Assembly: GCA_900553465.1 (NCBI GenBank)
Contig: USDT01000017.1
Coordinates: 1 to 53,190 of the forward strand
Source: an uncultured Prevotella sp.
GTDB lineage: Bacteria > Bacteroidota > Bacteroidia > Bacteroidales > Bacteroidaceae
DNA: 53,190 nucleotides
Direction: 5' to 3'
The stretch's first letter is position 1; every line of letters begins with the position of its first letter. The position numbers were made by a program, and so were the translations under genes. The notes below the pieces were generated by a model, which did not search any database, was not told where the DNA came from, and saw only the letters and a list, made by a program, of their open reading frames with translations. This document shows, piece after piece, positions 7,771 to 17,209 of the stretch.

Positions 7771-9317
7771 AGCCCAACGGTAGGATACAGCTGTTTCCGC
7801 TGCTGCGCGTGGCGCTGATGCTCATTGTGGGTATCATCATAGGTGATGCGCTTTATGGAGTGGTGGATCAACTAGTATGGATGCTTTCGGCCGTGGCGTT
7901 GCTTGCGCTGTCGTTTCTGCTCTGGCGCAGGCCCATATTGCAGAGCACCGTCATCATGTTAATTATTGTGTTGGCGGGTGCATGGAGCGTATGTGCACAA
8001 TTGCGCGATGTTAACGTGACGTTGCCTGAGGGAGTTGTGGAATATGAGGCTGTAGTAGCGTCCAGACCGGTGGTGCGTGGCAAGGTGGTGAGATGCGACC
8101 TTCTGATGGCCGACGGTCCGTTGGCCGGACACAAGGTAAAGGCAAGCATATTGCGCGATTATTCTGACGATAGTGCCGAAAGGCTCGCTGTGGGCGACGG
8201 ATTGTGCGTTGTGTCGGAACTGCGCGAGCCTGAGAATTATTATGCAGGGTCAAATTTCGATTACTGCCGTTGGCTGTCGGTGCACGATTTTGTGGCTACG
8301 GCGTTTGTTCTGCCGTATTCGTGGCAGAGCAGGCAGGTGAGTCTTGAACGTCTGTCACGCACAGACAGAATGGCAATACGGGCCATGCGTCTGCGCGAGT
8401 CGCTCCTTGCACACATCTATGCAGGCAGACGTGTCCCTGCCGACGAGCAGGCCGTTGTGGCTGCAATGACGCTCGGCGACAAGTCGGGACTTACAAAGGA
8501 ATTGAAAGAAATCTATTCTGTTACAGGAGCATCGCACGTGCTTGCCCTCTCCGGACTGCATCTCGGCATAATATACGTCATACTTTCACTGCTTTTCTCC
8601 CACCGGCGTACTTATGCAGCGGGGCAGGCCGTCATTGTGGTGTCTATGTGGGCTTATGTCTTCATGGTGGGGATGCAGCCCAGTGTGGTGCGTGCAGCCA
8701 CTATGTTCAGCCTGTGTTCGGTTGTATCTCTGCTCAACCGCGACCGCATGTCGCTCAATACTCTTTCGTTTGCAGCCATAGTCATGCTGGCCGAAAATCC
8801 GCTTTATCTCTGGGATGTCGGTTTTCAGATGTCTTTCATGGCGGTGCTTGCTATATTTGTTTTCTACAATCCCGTCTACCGTTGTCTTTCCGGCAGAGGT
8901 GTATGGCGTTTTCGCCCGTTCCGCTGGTTGTGGGCTATGACGTCGGTGTCTGCGGCAGCACAATTGGGTGTGGCGCCTCTTATAGCTTATTATTTCGGTC
9001 GTTTTTCGTGCTATTTCCTTCTTACCAACATGCTGGCCGTTCCGCTGACGACATTCATCATTTACTGCACTTTCGTTCTGTTTGTGCTCACTCCGTTGCC
9101 TGCGTTGCAGAGTTGGGTGGGTGAGGTGCTTCTCACGTCGGTGTCGTGGCTCAATGGCGGGCTTGGGTTCATTGCCTCGTTGCCCGGTGCTTCGATAGAC
9201 GGCATACGTCTGGATGTGCCCCGTGTGGTGCTGATATATGTCGTCATAGCCTGTGTTTACTGGTTGGGCGTGTATGCGGTGCGCCTTCACCGTTCGGCCG
9301 CTTATATGCGGAAATAA
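7767..9317 (+). CDS. comEC: ComEC/Rec2-family membrane protein, short form
   Basis: ComEC forms the inner-membrane channel for single-stranded DNA entry during transformation. The 516-residue protein has N-terminal membrane helices (LMLIVGIIIGDAL...ALLALSFLLW) and then a soluble DUF4131-type region (about 85-190). The competence core begins at MTLGDKSGLTKELKEIYSVTGASHVLALSGLHLGIIY (about 232-270), followed by 6-8 membrane helices. The C-terminal metallo-beta-lactamase domain of long ComEC proteins is absent, as in many Bacteroidetes. It overlaps the DUF2461 gene by 4 bp, and its last 16 bp overlap the 3' end of a convergent ABC ATPase gene. A role in DNA uptake here is inference. Confidence 0.92.
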   Translation: MKPNGRIQLFPLLRVALMLIVGIIIGDALYGVVDQLVWMLSAVALLALSFLLWRRPILQSTVIMLIIVLAGAWSVCAQLRDVNVTLPEGVVEYEAVVASRPVVRGKVVRCDLLMADGPLAGHKVKASILRDYSDDSAERLAVGDGLCVVSELREPENYYAGSNFDYCRWLSVHDFVATAFVLPYSWQSRQVSLERLSRTDRMAIRAMRLRESLLAHIYAGRRVPADEQAVVAAMTLGDKSGLTKELKEIYSVTGASHVLALSGLHLGIIYVILSLLFSHRRTYAAGQAVIVVSMWAYVFMVGMQPSVVRAATMFSLCSVVSLLNRDRMSLNTLSFAAIVMLAENPLYLWDVGFQMSFMAVLAIFVFYNPVYRCLSGRGVWRFRPFRWLWAMTSVSAAAQLGVAPLIAYYFGRFSCYFLLTNMLAVPLTTFIIYCTFVLFVLTPLPALQSWVGEVLLTSVSWLNGGLGFIASLPGASIDGIRLDVPRVVLIYVVIACVYWLGVYAVRLHRSAAYMRK

Positions 9318-10042
9318 TCCTCAAGTTCCTTTTCGGCACTTCCTTCATGGTTGGGCAGATCCTTTATTATCACTCCATGCTCCAGCAACGCCACGCGTGT
9401 GGACAGATCGACAGTGTGTTGCAGGTTGTGGCTTGATATGAATATTGTGGCACCGCTTTCATGACTGTAGTCGTAGATTATCTTTTTCAGCATCATCTGA
9501 CTGCTTGGGTCGAGAAAGTTGAACGGCTCGTCGAGCACAAGCAGTTGCGGACGGTTGAACATAGCTGCGATTATTCCTATCTTCTGTTTGTTGCCGGCCG
9601 AGAACTCGCGTATGTACTTCTTCTGTCCCAGAATCTCGTTGTCCATGAACTGCTCGAAGCAGGCCATGCGCTCATGTATCTGCTCCTTGGTCATGTCGCA
9701 TACGCGGCCTATGAAGTCGAAATATTCCTCCGGCGTGAGGAAGTCGATGAGAAAGCTCTCGTCCATGTATGCTCCTGTGTACTTTTTCCACTCTTCGCTT
9801 TTGGCCGGATTCACCTGCAGTGTGGCGTCGGGCCGGTCGTCTGTGGACGTGTTGAACGTCATGTTGACGCTGCCTTCATTTGCATCTGTCAGGTCGAGCA
9901 TGAGCCTGAAGAGCGTTGTCTTGCCTGCACCGTTGTTGCCCAGCAGGCCTATTATCTCGCCACGCGAGGCTTTGAACTCGGATATGTCGACAGCTGTCTT
10001 ATTGCCGTATGTCTTTTTCAGGTTGCTGATGTTTATTTCCAT
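9302..10042 (-). CDS. ABC transporter ATP-binding protein without an adjacent permease
   Basis: This is a 246-residue nucleotide-binding domain. Visible features are Walker A GNNGAGKT (residues 35-42), a Q-loop region near residues 80-90, a modified signature FSAGNKQKIGI in place of LSGGQ, Walker B LLVLDEP and the switch region ISSHNLQH. The architecture resembles ABC-2/gliding-type ATPases that power membrane-protein or polysaccharide exporters. No permease gene lies beside it. Its 3' end overlaps comEC by 16 bp in convergent orientation. A -7 box on the same strand lies at 10149-10156. The substrate is unknown. Confidence 0.9.
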   Translation of the reverse strand: MEINISNLKKTYGNKTAVDISEFKASRGEIIGLLGNNGAGKTTLFRLMLDLTDANEGSVNMTFNTSTDDRPDATLQVNPAKSEEWKKYTGAYMDESFLIDFLTPEEYFDFIGRVCDMTKEQIHERMACFEQFMDNEILGQKKYIREFSAGNKQKIGIIAAMFNRPQLLVLDEPFNFLDPSSQMMLKKIIYDYSHESGATIFISSHNLQHTVDLSTRVALLEHGVIIKDLPNHEGSAEKELEDYFRI

Positions 10043-10148
10043 TTTCTATGCAGTATGTTTTTTGTGATTCTGCGGCCGTGATACGGGTTGTATGATTGAT
10101 ATGTCCCGTAGCTTTATTGTGTGTATGTTGGACCGCATGCCTTATGTG

Positions 10149-10156
10149 CAAAGATA
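10149..10156 (-). promoter_or_regulatory. -7 box (TATCTTTG) for the ABC ATPase gene
   Basis: The minus strand reads TATCTTTG about 107 bp upstream of the start codon. No good TTTG is present 19 nt upstream, so support comes from the -7 element only. Confidence 0.45.
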
Positions 10157-10291
10157 ATATATTTTGGTCTTACATACGTTCTGTTTGCATGTTTTTTGCG
10201 AAATGTGGTATGTCGTGTCGCCGTGTGATGGGCTGATGATATGGCCATAGTTGATGTGAAAATGAATATTTATGCAGATTCTGAAGTAAAA

Positions 10292-10680
10292 AATTTTGAC
10301 AGAAAAAATTCTCAAAATAGGAGAGCGCAGGCCTGCCGTTGGCGGTCTTTTTGTCGGAGATAAGGCTTGGTGCGATGACGGCTGTTACTCTGAACAGGCC
10401 ATTTGGGTGTGTAACGCACCACTGGCATTGGTTGATGGCAGTACGAAAGAGTCTTGAATGGTATGCGATATGTACCATTTCATAGGCTGATAAGGCCTTT
10501 TTCGTGCCCTAATATGGGCTTTATCGTGGTGTGAAAGAGGCTTTTTCGCACAGCTGAAATGTAACTTTTGAAGATTTGTGTGCGTAATAGCTTGATTTAT
10601 AATGTGTTATGCTAACCTCTCTGAGAATCGCGTATTTGCGTCCGGACGGACTCTTGGTCGCAAATATTCAATTCTCGCGA
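10292..10680 (+). repeat. Dispersed ~400-bp intergenic element, copy C (most diverged)
   Basis: The 965-bp gap between secA and the ABC ATPase has no convincing gene. This part matches copies A and B in order: TTTTGACAGAAAAAATTCTCAAAA near 10294, GGGCTTTATCGTGGTGTGAAA near 10515, and the hairpin TATTTGCG (10633-10640), 18-nt loop, CGCAAATA (10659-10666). The stem is extended here by GAGAAT (10623-10628) pairing with ATTCTC (10671-10676). Homology at the left end is weaker than at the hairpin. ArgR-like boxes lie just outside the element, at 10263-10276 and 10690-10733. Confidence 0.5.
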
Positions 10681-10689
10681 GGTTGACGA

Positions 10690-10733
10690 TGAATAAATAT
10701 GCAGAGACGATTGGAGTTCTGCATAAATATACA
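10690..10733. promoter_or_regulatory. Pair of ArgR-box-like palindromes
   Basis: TGAATAAATATGCA (10690-10703) and TGCATAAATATACA (10720-10733) have centres exactly 30 bp apart. A third box, TGAATATTTATGCA, lies at 10263-10276. They resemble the ARG-box pattern TGAATNNNNATTCA. No start codon is within 600 bp downstream, so regulatory function is uncertain. Confidence 0.35.
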
Positions 10734-10925
10734 GTGAGGCGATGGGTGATGTGTGAGACGTATGTCACACTGTAGTGTGGAGTATGATCATGGTGTTGGT
10801 TTTATGTGGTTGATTGAAGGAAATAGTGTGTGGGAATGGTGATGTTTTGGTTTCGGACGTGTTGGCGATAGAGTTATGGATTTAGGTATACATGACATGG
10901 GAAAATACGAATGACGGTTATGGGA

Positions 10926-10966
10926 ACAAAAAAGCGGAACAACACAGTGTCGCTCCGCTTTCATTA
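10926..10966 (-). terminator. Rho-independent terminator of secA
   Basis: On the minus strand, AAAGCGGA pairs with TCCGCTTT around a nested CGACACTGTGTTG hairpin and is followed by a T-run. It lies about 45 bp past the secA stop codon. Confidence 0.85.
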
Positions 10967-11007
10967 TCACGTTGTTTTATGTCTTACAGATATGTCCGCG
11001 CCTGTTG

Positions 11008-14000
11008 TTATACAAGGCCGCGTCCGTGACAGTTCTTGAATTTCTTGCCGCTTCCACAGGGGCAGGGATCGTTGCGTCCTGGCAGTTTGTCCTTAATGTA
11101 AGGAGTGTTCTGACGCTGTGCCGACTCACGTGTGTCCTGGTTGGCTGCTGCCTGCTGGTTTCTGTCGGTCAAGTCGTCCTTCTGCTCGGTGTAACGCTGT
11201 GAGTGCTGCTCCGGTGCAGCTTCTTCCACACGCTGTATTTCAGGTATCTGTCCGCGTGTAAGGATGCTGCATATGCGGTTGTTCATATCGTTCACCATAG
11301 AGTCGAACAGCTTGGCACTCTCGAGTTTGAAGATGAGCAGCGGGTCTTTCTGTTCGTAAGAAGCGTTCTGAACGCTGTGGCGCAGATCGTCGAGCTGGCG
11401 CAGGTTCTCCTTCCAGCAGTCATCGATGATGTGGAGCATGATGGCTTTCTCAAACTGCTTCACAACGTCCTTGGCCTCGGTGCGGTAAGCCTCCTTGAGG
11501 TTGCACGGTATGTTGTAAACACGCTTGCCGTCGGTTATAGGCACCATGATGCGTTCATATATCTCGCCCTGAGTTTCCTCAACTTCTTTGATTGTAGGCC
11601 ATGCAACGCTCTGTATGCGGTCGGTCTTGCGCTTGAATGCAGCCATGGCATCCTGGAACGCGCGCTCTTCGAGGTCAGGACGCTTGCTGTTTACAAATTC
11701 GTCTTCAGTGAACGGACATTCCATAGCGAGCACCTTGAGGAATTCCTCGCGGCAGCCTGCATAGTCGTTTGTCTCGATGATGTTCACCACGCGGTCCCAG
11801 ATGATGTTGGTGATGTCCATGCCTATGCGCTCGCCCATGAGTGCGTGACGGCGCTTTTCGTAGATAACGGTACGCTGTTTGTTCATCACGTCGTCGTATT
11901 CGAGCAAGTGTTTACGGATACCGAAGTGGTTTTCCTCCACCTTCTTCTGTGCGCGCTCAACGCTCTTTGATACAAGCGGACTTTCGAGGCGTTCGCCTTC
12001 CTTGAATCCTAGACGGTCCATTACGTTGGCGATGCGCTCGGCTGCGAACAGACGCATGAGTTTGTCTTCCAGCGAAACGTAGAATACTGAGCTTCCCGGG
12101 TCGCCCTGACGTCCTGCACGTCCACGCAACTGACGGTCTACACGACGGCTCTCGTGACGCTCTGTGCCGATGATTGCCAGACCTCCGGCAGCCTTTACCT
12201 CCGGTGTCAGCTTGATGTCGGTACCACGGCCGGCCATGTTGGTGGCGATGGTCACAGCACCGAGCAGACGCTCTTCTGTGTGTTTGTTTCCGTTTTCATC
12301 AACAATCTCGACTGTGCCCATGTTGCTGCGTCCGGCTTCGGCCACGATGTCGGCCTCTTTCTGGTGGAGCTTTGCGTTGAGCACCTGATGCGGTATCTTG
12401 CGCATGTTGAGCATCTTTGACAGAAGCTCGGATATTTCGACAGATGTTGTACCTACTAGGGTCGGGCGTCCGCTGTTGCGCATCTCGACTATTTCTTCAA
12501 TAACGGCGGCGTATTTTTCGCGTGCTGTCTTGTAGATACGGTCGTCCATATCGTTGCGGATCACAGGCTTGTTGGTCGGGATTTCGACAACATCCAGCTT
12601 GTATATATCCCAGAACTCGCCAGCCTCGGTGGATGCCGTACCGGTCATACCTGCCAGCTTGTGATACATACGGAAGTAGTTCTGAAGTGTGATTGTGGCG
12701 AATGTCTGTGTGGCAGCTTCCACTTTCACGTGCTCCTTAGCCTCTACGGCCTGGTGCAGTCCGTCGCTCCAGCGGCGGCCTTCCATGATACGTCCGGTCT
12801 GCTCATCGACAATCTTCACCTCGCCATTGATGACAACATACTCGTCGTCCTTATTGAACATACAGTATGCCTTGAGCAACTGCTGCAGCGTGTGTACACG
12901 TTCGCTCTGTACGGCGTAGTGGTTGAGCAGGTCGTCTTTCTTGTCGAGACGGTCCTGTTCGCTGAGATCCTTCTCGTTTTCGAGTGCGGAGAGCTGTGAT
13001 GTGATGTCGGGTAGCACGAACAGATCTTTGTCGTTCACCTGTTTGGCAAGCCATTCTGTACCTTTGTCGGTGAGGTCGCAGCTGTTCAGCTTCTCGTCAA
13101 CCACGAAATAAAGTGGCTCTACGGCTTCCGGCATGCGGCGGTTGTTGTTCTCCATGTAGTACTCTTCCTTCTTGAGCATACCGGATTTGATACCTTCCTC
13201 AGAAAGATATTTGATGAGTGGCTTGTTCTTCGGCAGAGCCTTGTGTGAACGGTAGAGAGCTGTGAAACCTTCATCAAGCAGTTTCGGATCGTTCTTGGCC
13301 TGGCCTTCGCTGATTTTCTGTTTTGCGTCGGCAAGGAACTGTGTAGCGAGCTTGCGCTGAACATCAACGAGACGTTCTACAAGCGGCTGGTATTCCTCGA
13401 ACATCTGGTCGTCGCCCTTCGGTACCGGACCGGAGATGATAAGAGGTGTACGCGCGTCGTCGATAAGTACGGAGTCAACCTCGTCGACGATGGCGTAGTT
13501 GTGCTTGCGCTGTACGAGGTCGGCCGGCGAAATGGCCATGTTGTCGCGCAGGTAGTCGAAACCGAATTCGTTGTTTGTACCGAATGTGATGTCGGCCTCA
13601 TAAGCCTTGCGGCGCTCAGGTGAGTTCGGACGGTGCTTGTCGATGCAGTCTACTGACAGACCGTTGAACATATAGAGCGGTCCCATCCACTCGGAGTCAC
13701 GTTTGGCCAGATAGTCGTTCACTGTCACTACGTGTACACCGTTGCCGGTAAGTGCGTTGAGGAATACCGGCAGTGTTGCGACGAGTGTCTTACCTTCACC
13801 GGTTGCCATTTCGGCAATCTTTCCCTGGTGTAGGGCAATACCTCCGAAGAGCTGTACGTCGTAGTGTACCATTTCCCATTTCAGATCGTTTCCACCTGCG
13901 GTCCAGTGGTTGTGGTATATGGCTTTGTCGCCGTCGATTGTGATGAAGTCTTTTCTTGGATCGGCTGCGAGTTCGCGGTCGAAGTCGGTGGCGGTCACAA

Positions 14001-14382
14001 CCACTTCCTCATTCTCTGCAAAACGGCGTGCTGTATCCTTCACGATGCTGAATGCCACTGGCATCACCTCGTTAAGAGCTTTCTCATATATGTTGAGAAC
14101 TTCCTTCTCCAGCTTGTCTATATCGTTGAAGATTGATTCGCGCTCGTCGATAGGTGTTTCCTCGATTTTCGCTTTCAGCGCGGCAATCTTGTCTTTCTGC
14201 TCTTTTGCAGAATTCTGTACATAAGCCTGGATTTCTTTTGTGCGTGCTCGCAGTTCGTCGTTACTCAGTTTCTTTATCTCCGGATATACAGCCTTCACGC
14301 TTTCCACGAGAGGCTGTATGAGTTTCATGTCCCTGGTTGATTTGTTTCCGAACAGCGACTGTAAAAATTTATTAAAATTCAT
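11008..14382 (-). CDS. secA: SecA preprotein translocase ATPase
   Basis: SecA is the cytosolic motor that drives preproteins through SecYEG. The protein has 1124 residues, the long Bacteroidetes form. It carries Walker A GEGKT (195-199, [17 protein letters not shown]), the DEAD-box region [22 protein letters not shown], the helicase motif [21 protein letters not shown] and the C-terminal zinc finger C1107-x-C1109-x8-C1118-H1119. Compared with E. coli it has an extra charged N-terminal insertion (about residues 58-95, [25 protein letters not shown]) and a long insertion near the preprotein cross-linking region. It lies 120 bp downstream of the phosphatase-like gene in the same direction, so cotranscription is possible. 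It is complete. Confidence 0.98.
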   Translation of the reverse strand: MNFNKFLQSLFGNKSTRDMKLIQPLVESVKAVYPEIKKLSNDELRARTKEIQAYVQNSAKEQKDKIAALKAKIEETPIDERESIFNDIDKLEKEVLNIYEKALNEVMPVAFSIVKDTARRFAENEEVVVTATDFDRELAADPRKDFITIDGDKAIYHNHWTAGGNDLKWEMVHYDVQLFGGIALHQGKIAEMATGEGKTLVATLPVFLNALTGNGVHVVTVNDYLAKRDSEWMGPLYMFNGLSVDCIDKHRPNSPERRKAYEADITFGTNNEFGFDYLRDNMAISPADLVQRKHNYAIVDEVDSVLIDDARTPLIISGPVPKGDDQMFEEYQPLVERLVDVQRKLATQFLADAKQKISEGQAKNDPKLLDEGFTALYRSHKALPKNKPLIKYLSEEGIKSGMLKKEEYYMENNNRRMPEAVEPLYFVVDEKLNSCDLTDKGTEWLAKQVNDKDLFVLPDITSQLSALENEKDLSEQDRLDKKDDLLNHYAVQSERVHTLQQLLKAYCMFNKDDEYVVINGEVKIVDEQTGRIMEGRRWSDGLHQAVEAKEHVKVEAATQTFATITLQNYFRMYHKLAGMTGTASTEAGEFWDIYKLDVVEIPTNKPVIRNDMDDRIYKTAREKYAAVIEEIVEMRNSGRPTLVGTTSVEISELLSKMLNMRKIPHQVLNAKLHQKEADIVAEAGRSNMGTVEIVDENGNKHTEERLLGAVTIATNMAGRGTDIKLTPEVKAAGGLAIIGTERHESRRVDRQLRGRAGRQGDPGSSVFYVSLEDKLMRLFAAERIANVMDRLGFKEGERLESPLVSKSVERAQKKVEENHFGIRKHLLEYDDVMNKQRTVIYEKRRHALMGERIGMDITNIIWDRVVNIIETNDYAGCREEFLKVLAMECPFTEDEFVNSKRPDLEERAFQDAMAAFKRKTDRIQSVAWPTIKEVEETQGEIYERIMVPITDGKRVYNIPCNLKEAYRTEAKDVVKQFEKAIMLHIIDDCWKENLRQLDDLRHSVQNASYEQKDPLLIFKLESAKLFDSMVNDMNNRICSILTRGQIPEIQRVEEAAPEQHSQRYTEQKDDLTDRNQQAAANQDTRESAQRQNTPYIKDKLPGRNDPCPCGSGKKFKNCHGRGLV

Positions 14383-14502
14383 TATGTTGTTGTTTTTTAT
14401 TTATTCAAGATTGATTATAGTGGGGTGGAATTATGATACGCAGCATGACAGATAATCGTGACATAATAGTCACGTCAGATAAGCATGATGCGTGGATGAT
14501 TG

Positions 14503-15858
14503 TTATTGCAGCGGTGCCACTGAGCATGCATTGGGAGCTCTTATTCTTATGGCTTTTGCAATAGTCGGGGCTATCCGGTCAACTGTTGCCGGAGTGGAGA
14601 CATGTTCGGCCTTTATACCTGCACCATACAGAATAATGGGGAACGGTACAAAGGCAGCCCTTGCCATGTAGTTTTCCTGATTGTCTTCATTGAGCAGCTG
14701 CCATCCCGGGGCAACCTCAATGAACAGATCGCCGCTTACAGACGGGTTGTATGGACTTGTTGTCACATCGCGTACGCCGGCTGCTTGTGTGAGCAGTTCT
14801 TTGGAACGTGATATAACGTCAGCAAAACTGATGTGACGCTGCTCGAGAAGTTTTCGGTTGATGTATATTTGATTGTGGTAGCACGTTTCTACATATTGTC
14901 CTTGGCCGTAAATGGCACCAAGATACATGTTCAGCAGGTTTGCTGTACGGTTGATGTAGAATGTGCCTGTGGGTATGCGGTATTTTTGATAATCTATCGG
15001 TTCGTTGTCTGTATAACCTGTGCCTGTAAGCATGAACAGAACTTTGTCACTGCCGACAGAATCTTCAATTTTTCTTACAAGTGTTGCTATTATCTTGTCC
15101 AGCTTGAGATAAAGTATCTCCATTTCCGACTGCCAGTTGGCTTCGTCCTTGCCTTTGGCAGACAATACGACTGACAACATGTCCGTAATGTCGTCGCGTC
15201 CCATTGCCATGTCATTCACGCATGCAAGGGATAAGTCAGCAACGGCATCGTTGTCGGCGCTGTATTTGTTTGTGCTGTTATATGCCTTTATAAGGTTTTG
15301 TGAGGCATCCGAATAGTATGTTGATGTGGTCCAACGGCCGTTTTTCTCGTTTATCCAGATGGCTCCGTCTGCTGCGTGTCCTCCGGACAGAATGGCTGCA
15401 TCCTTGTCAAGCGCGACGCTGTATACGAGTGCGGTGCCACGTGTAGCCACCTTCAATTCGTCACCTATGGTTGATGTTGACAGTTTTTGAGGCGAATCGC
15501 CGTATTTCTCATCGTCCGTACAATATACAGGACGCAGAGTTGCACGGTCCAGCCACTGTGTTCCTACTATATTATTATATTGTGGTGTGGTGCCGGTGTT
15601 TATCGATGCTATGGCCGATGCACGGTCTACTGGTGAGAAAGTATATCTTGCAGCCTCATACACACAACCTTGATTGAGCAGCTTTTTAAAGCCGTCGGGC
15701 GTATAAAGCGGTGAGAAATGTTCTATGTAGTCAGTGCGTAACTGGTCTATAATGATATTTACAACCAACCTCGGGGCTGGCTTGAGCGATTGGGCCTGTA
15801 GCTCGGTGTTGCTTGTAAGGGCGGCGAGTATGATTATTGCCGATAAATATCTGTTCAT
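14503..15858 (-). CDS. Alkaline-phosphatase-superfamily protein with altered active site
   Basis: The 451-residue exported protein (signal peptide ending about TSNTELQAQ) has the fold opening of PafA/NPP phosphatases: LVVNIIIDQLRTDY with D38, a metal-ligand position, then the segment that normally holds the Thr or Ser nucleophile. Here that segment reads SPVDRASAIASINTG (75-89). Aligned by eye to PTVTAIGHTSVYTG of PafA, the nucleophile position is Arg79. The DH metal-ligand pairs of active enzymes are not apparent. Similar proteins with PVDRASA are, as I recall, common in Bacteroidales, so this is probably a conserved non-canonical family, not a decayed gene. Its start overlaps the DUF4105/Lnb-like gene by 4 bp (ATGA), which suggests joint function in the envelope. 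Confidence 0.85.
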   Translation of the reverse strand: MNRYLSAIIILAALTSNTELQAQSLKPAPRLVVNIIIDQLRTDYIEHFSPLYTPDGFKKLLNQGCVYEAARYTFSPVDRASAIASINTGTTPQYNNIVGTQWLDRATLRPVYCTDDEKYGDSPQKLSTSTIGDELKVATRGTALVYSVALDKDAAILSGGHAADGAIWINEKNGRWTTSTYYSDASQNLIKAYNSTNKYSADNDAVADLSLACVNDMAMGRDDITDMLSVVLSAKGKDEANWQSEMEILYLKLDKIIATLVRKIEDSVGSDKVLFMLTGTGYTDNEPIDYQKYRIPTGTFYINRTANLLNMYLGAIYGQGQYVETCYHNQIYINRKLLEQRHISFADVISRSKELLTQAAGVRDVTTSPYNPSVSGDLFIEVAPGWQLLNEDNQENYMARAAFVPFPIILYGAGIKAEHVSTPATVDRIAPTIAKAIRIRAPNACSVAPLQ

Positions 15859-17060
15859 TTTCTGGTTCGCACTATTTGGTCAAATTTTAATATGTATCTT
15901 ATCAGCAAAGATAATGCCACAATTGTCATTCCCTCTGCATAGCTCTGGAAAAATCCTCCGATAAGGAACAGGACAATGAGAATCATCCATGCCATCAGCC
16001 AACTGTGTATGATGTTTCTGCGCAGACACTTCACTGTCGGATACAGGAATATCAGGGATATTGGGTTTAAAAGCAAGATCTGAAGATTGACTCTTACTGT
16101 CGGATGCTGTGAGAAGACCATGGCAAGAAGTATAAGACCACATAATCCTGTGAGCAGCATCAGAAAGATATCCATACCCCAGAACATCTTTATTTTGCAT
16201 CTCTCATAAATTGAGACAGCCACAACTATAACAAAGAAGATTATGGCACAGGTTGTCGGCGACAACGGAAATCCACTCCATTCAGCTTGAGTTCCGGGAA
16301 GTACTACCCATGAGCTGTTGCTTACAAGTGCTCTTTTCTGTCCGTTCTTGTCTATAACCACAGCGTTGTCAAAATCTTTTCTGAGATTATCCGGCAAGAA
16401 CTGCTGTTGCTCGTGGTTGGTCGGTAAGTCCGCTTTTATGCCGAGCAGCAGGTCATTGCCGAATCTTGCCCAGCGCTGCTGCTCGTTGTAATCGTGGATC
16501 ATTTCACGATATGATTCGCTGTTTTTATTTCTTGTCTGATATCTTATTGTGCCGTTTATGTTGTCCAACAGTATGTCGCGTGCCCTTGTGGTACAGTTGT
16601 CATAGAAATAATTGTATCGGTACACGCGGTTCTGTGGCTCATAGTTCTTTATAATAGCATCTATTATAGCTTTTTTTTCTTCTTTTGTCAGATTCAAGGT
16701 CTGTTGTTTCACTCCGGCTCCTCTAGTAGCGTAATATATTCTGAATGCCTCGAAGTCTTCTATGTCCATAGAATAGTCTGTGAGTCCGAATACAAAACGC
16801 AGTATGAAGAATGGCTTGTCGAATGAGAACATTCCGTAATTTACGGCCATGTCCAGATGGTTCTGCTTGTCTTGTATTCTGATGGCTGTATGTCCGTAAA
16901 GGCTGTATACGTTCTGTCGTGGCCTGCATGTGAGCAGACTTATTTCAACAGAATCCATATTCAGATCGGATTCAACATAGTGTTGTGCTGATATGTTGTT
17001 TGCAGGTAGTAGGCAAATAATCAGCGAAAGACATCTTAAAAGAGATATAAAACGTTTCAC
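15855..17060 (-). CDS. DUF4105 membrane protein, candidate lipoprotein N-acyltransferase Lnb
   Basis: The protein has a signal sequence or first membrane helix (about residues 1-26), a periplasmic DUF4105 domain, and about five C-terminal membrane helices (about residues 265-395). Conserved family features are H57 in YSLYGHTAIRI and C156 in YNYFYDNCTTRARD, a likely Cys/His catalytic pair. The DUF4105 domain is now described as the Lnb N-terminal periplasmic domain. Lnb is reported as the Bacteroides enzyme that N-acylates lipoproteins, so assigning that reaction here is an inference from the family. I chose the GTG at 17058-17060 because it starts a clean signal peptide (MKRFISLLRCLS...). A GTG at 17087 would add 9 residues. 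A TATTTTTG box at 17065-17072 lies directly upstream of the chosen start. Confidence 0.8.
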   Translation of the reverse strand: MKRFISLLRCLSLIICLLPANNISAQHYVESDLNMDSVEISLLTCRPRQNVYSLYGHTAIRIQDKQNHLDMAVNYGMFSFDKPFFILRFVFGLTDYSMDIEDFEAFRIYYATRGAGVKQQTLNLTKEEKKAIIDAIIKNYEPQNRVYRYNYFYDNCTTRARDILLDNINGTIRYQTRNKNSESYREMIHDYNEQQRWARFGNDLLLGIKADLPTNHEQQQFLPDNLRKDFDNAVVIDKNGQKRALVSNSSWVVLPGTQAEWSGFPLSPTTCAIIFFVIVVAVSIYERCKIKMFWGMDIFLMLLTGLCGLILLAMVFSQHPTVRVNLQILLLNPISLIFLYPTVKCLRRNIIHSWLMAWMILIVLFLIGGFFQSYAEGMTIVALSLLIRYILKFDQIVRTRK

Positions 17061-17116
17061 GATGCAAAAATAACTTATATTTCCCACTTATCGTGAGTTT
17101 ATTTCGAATTTTTTCA

Positions 17117-17124
17117 ATAATTTT
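17117..17124 (+). promoter_or_regulatory. -7 box (TAATTTTG) for the outer-membrane protein gene
   Basis: TAATTTTG fits TAnnTTTG and lies about 85 bp upstream of the start codon at 17210, in the divergent gap with the Lnb-like gene. No clear -33 TTTG was found. Confidence 0.4.
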
Positions 17125-17209
17125 GCAACCAATTGTTTGTCGAACAGTGGAGAACCGGCTCACGACAACATGTTTCCGGTCAATATTCTTACAAAAGCTG
17201 AAATAGAAA

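Noticed and set aside
8586..9290. Long 234-codon frame antisense to comEC
   Set aside because: The translation is Arg/His-rich with no known motifs, and comEC is clearly coding on the other strand.
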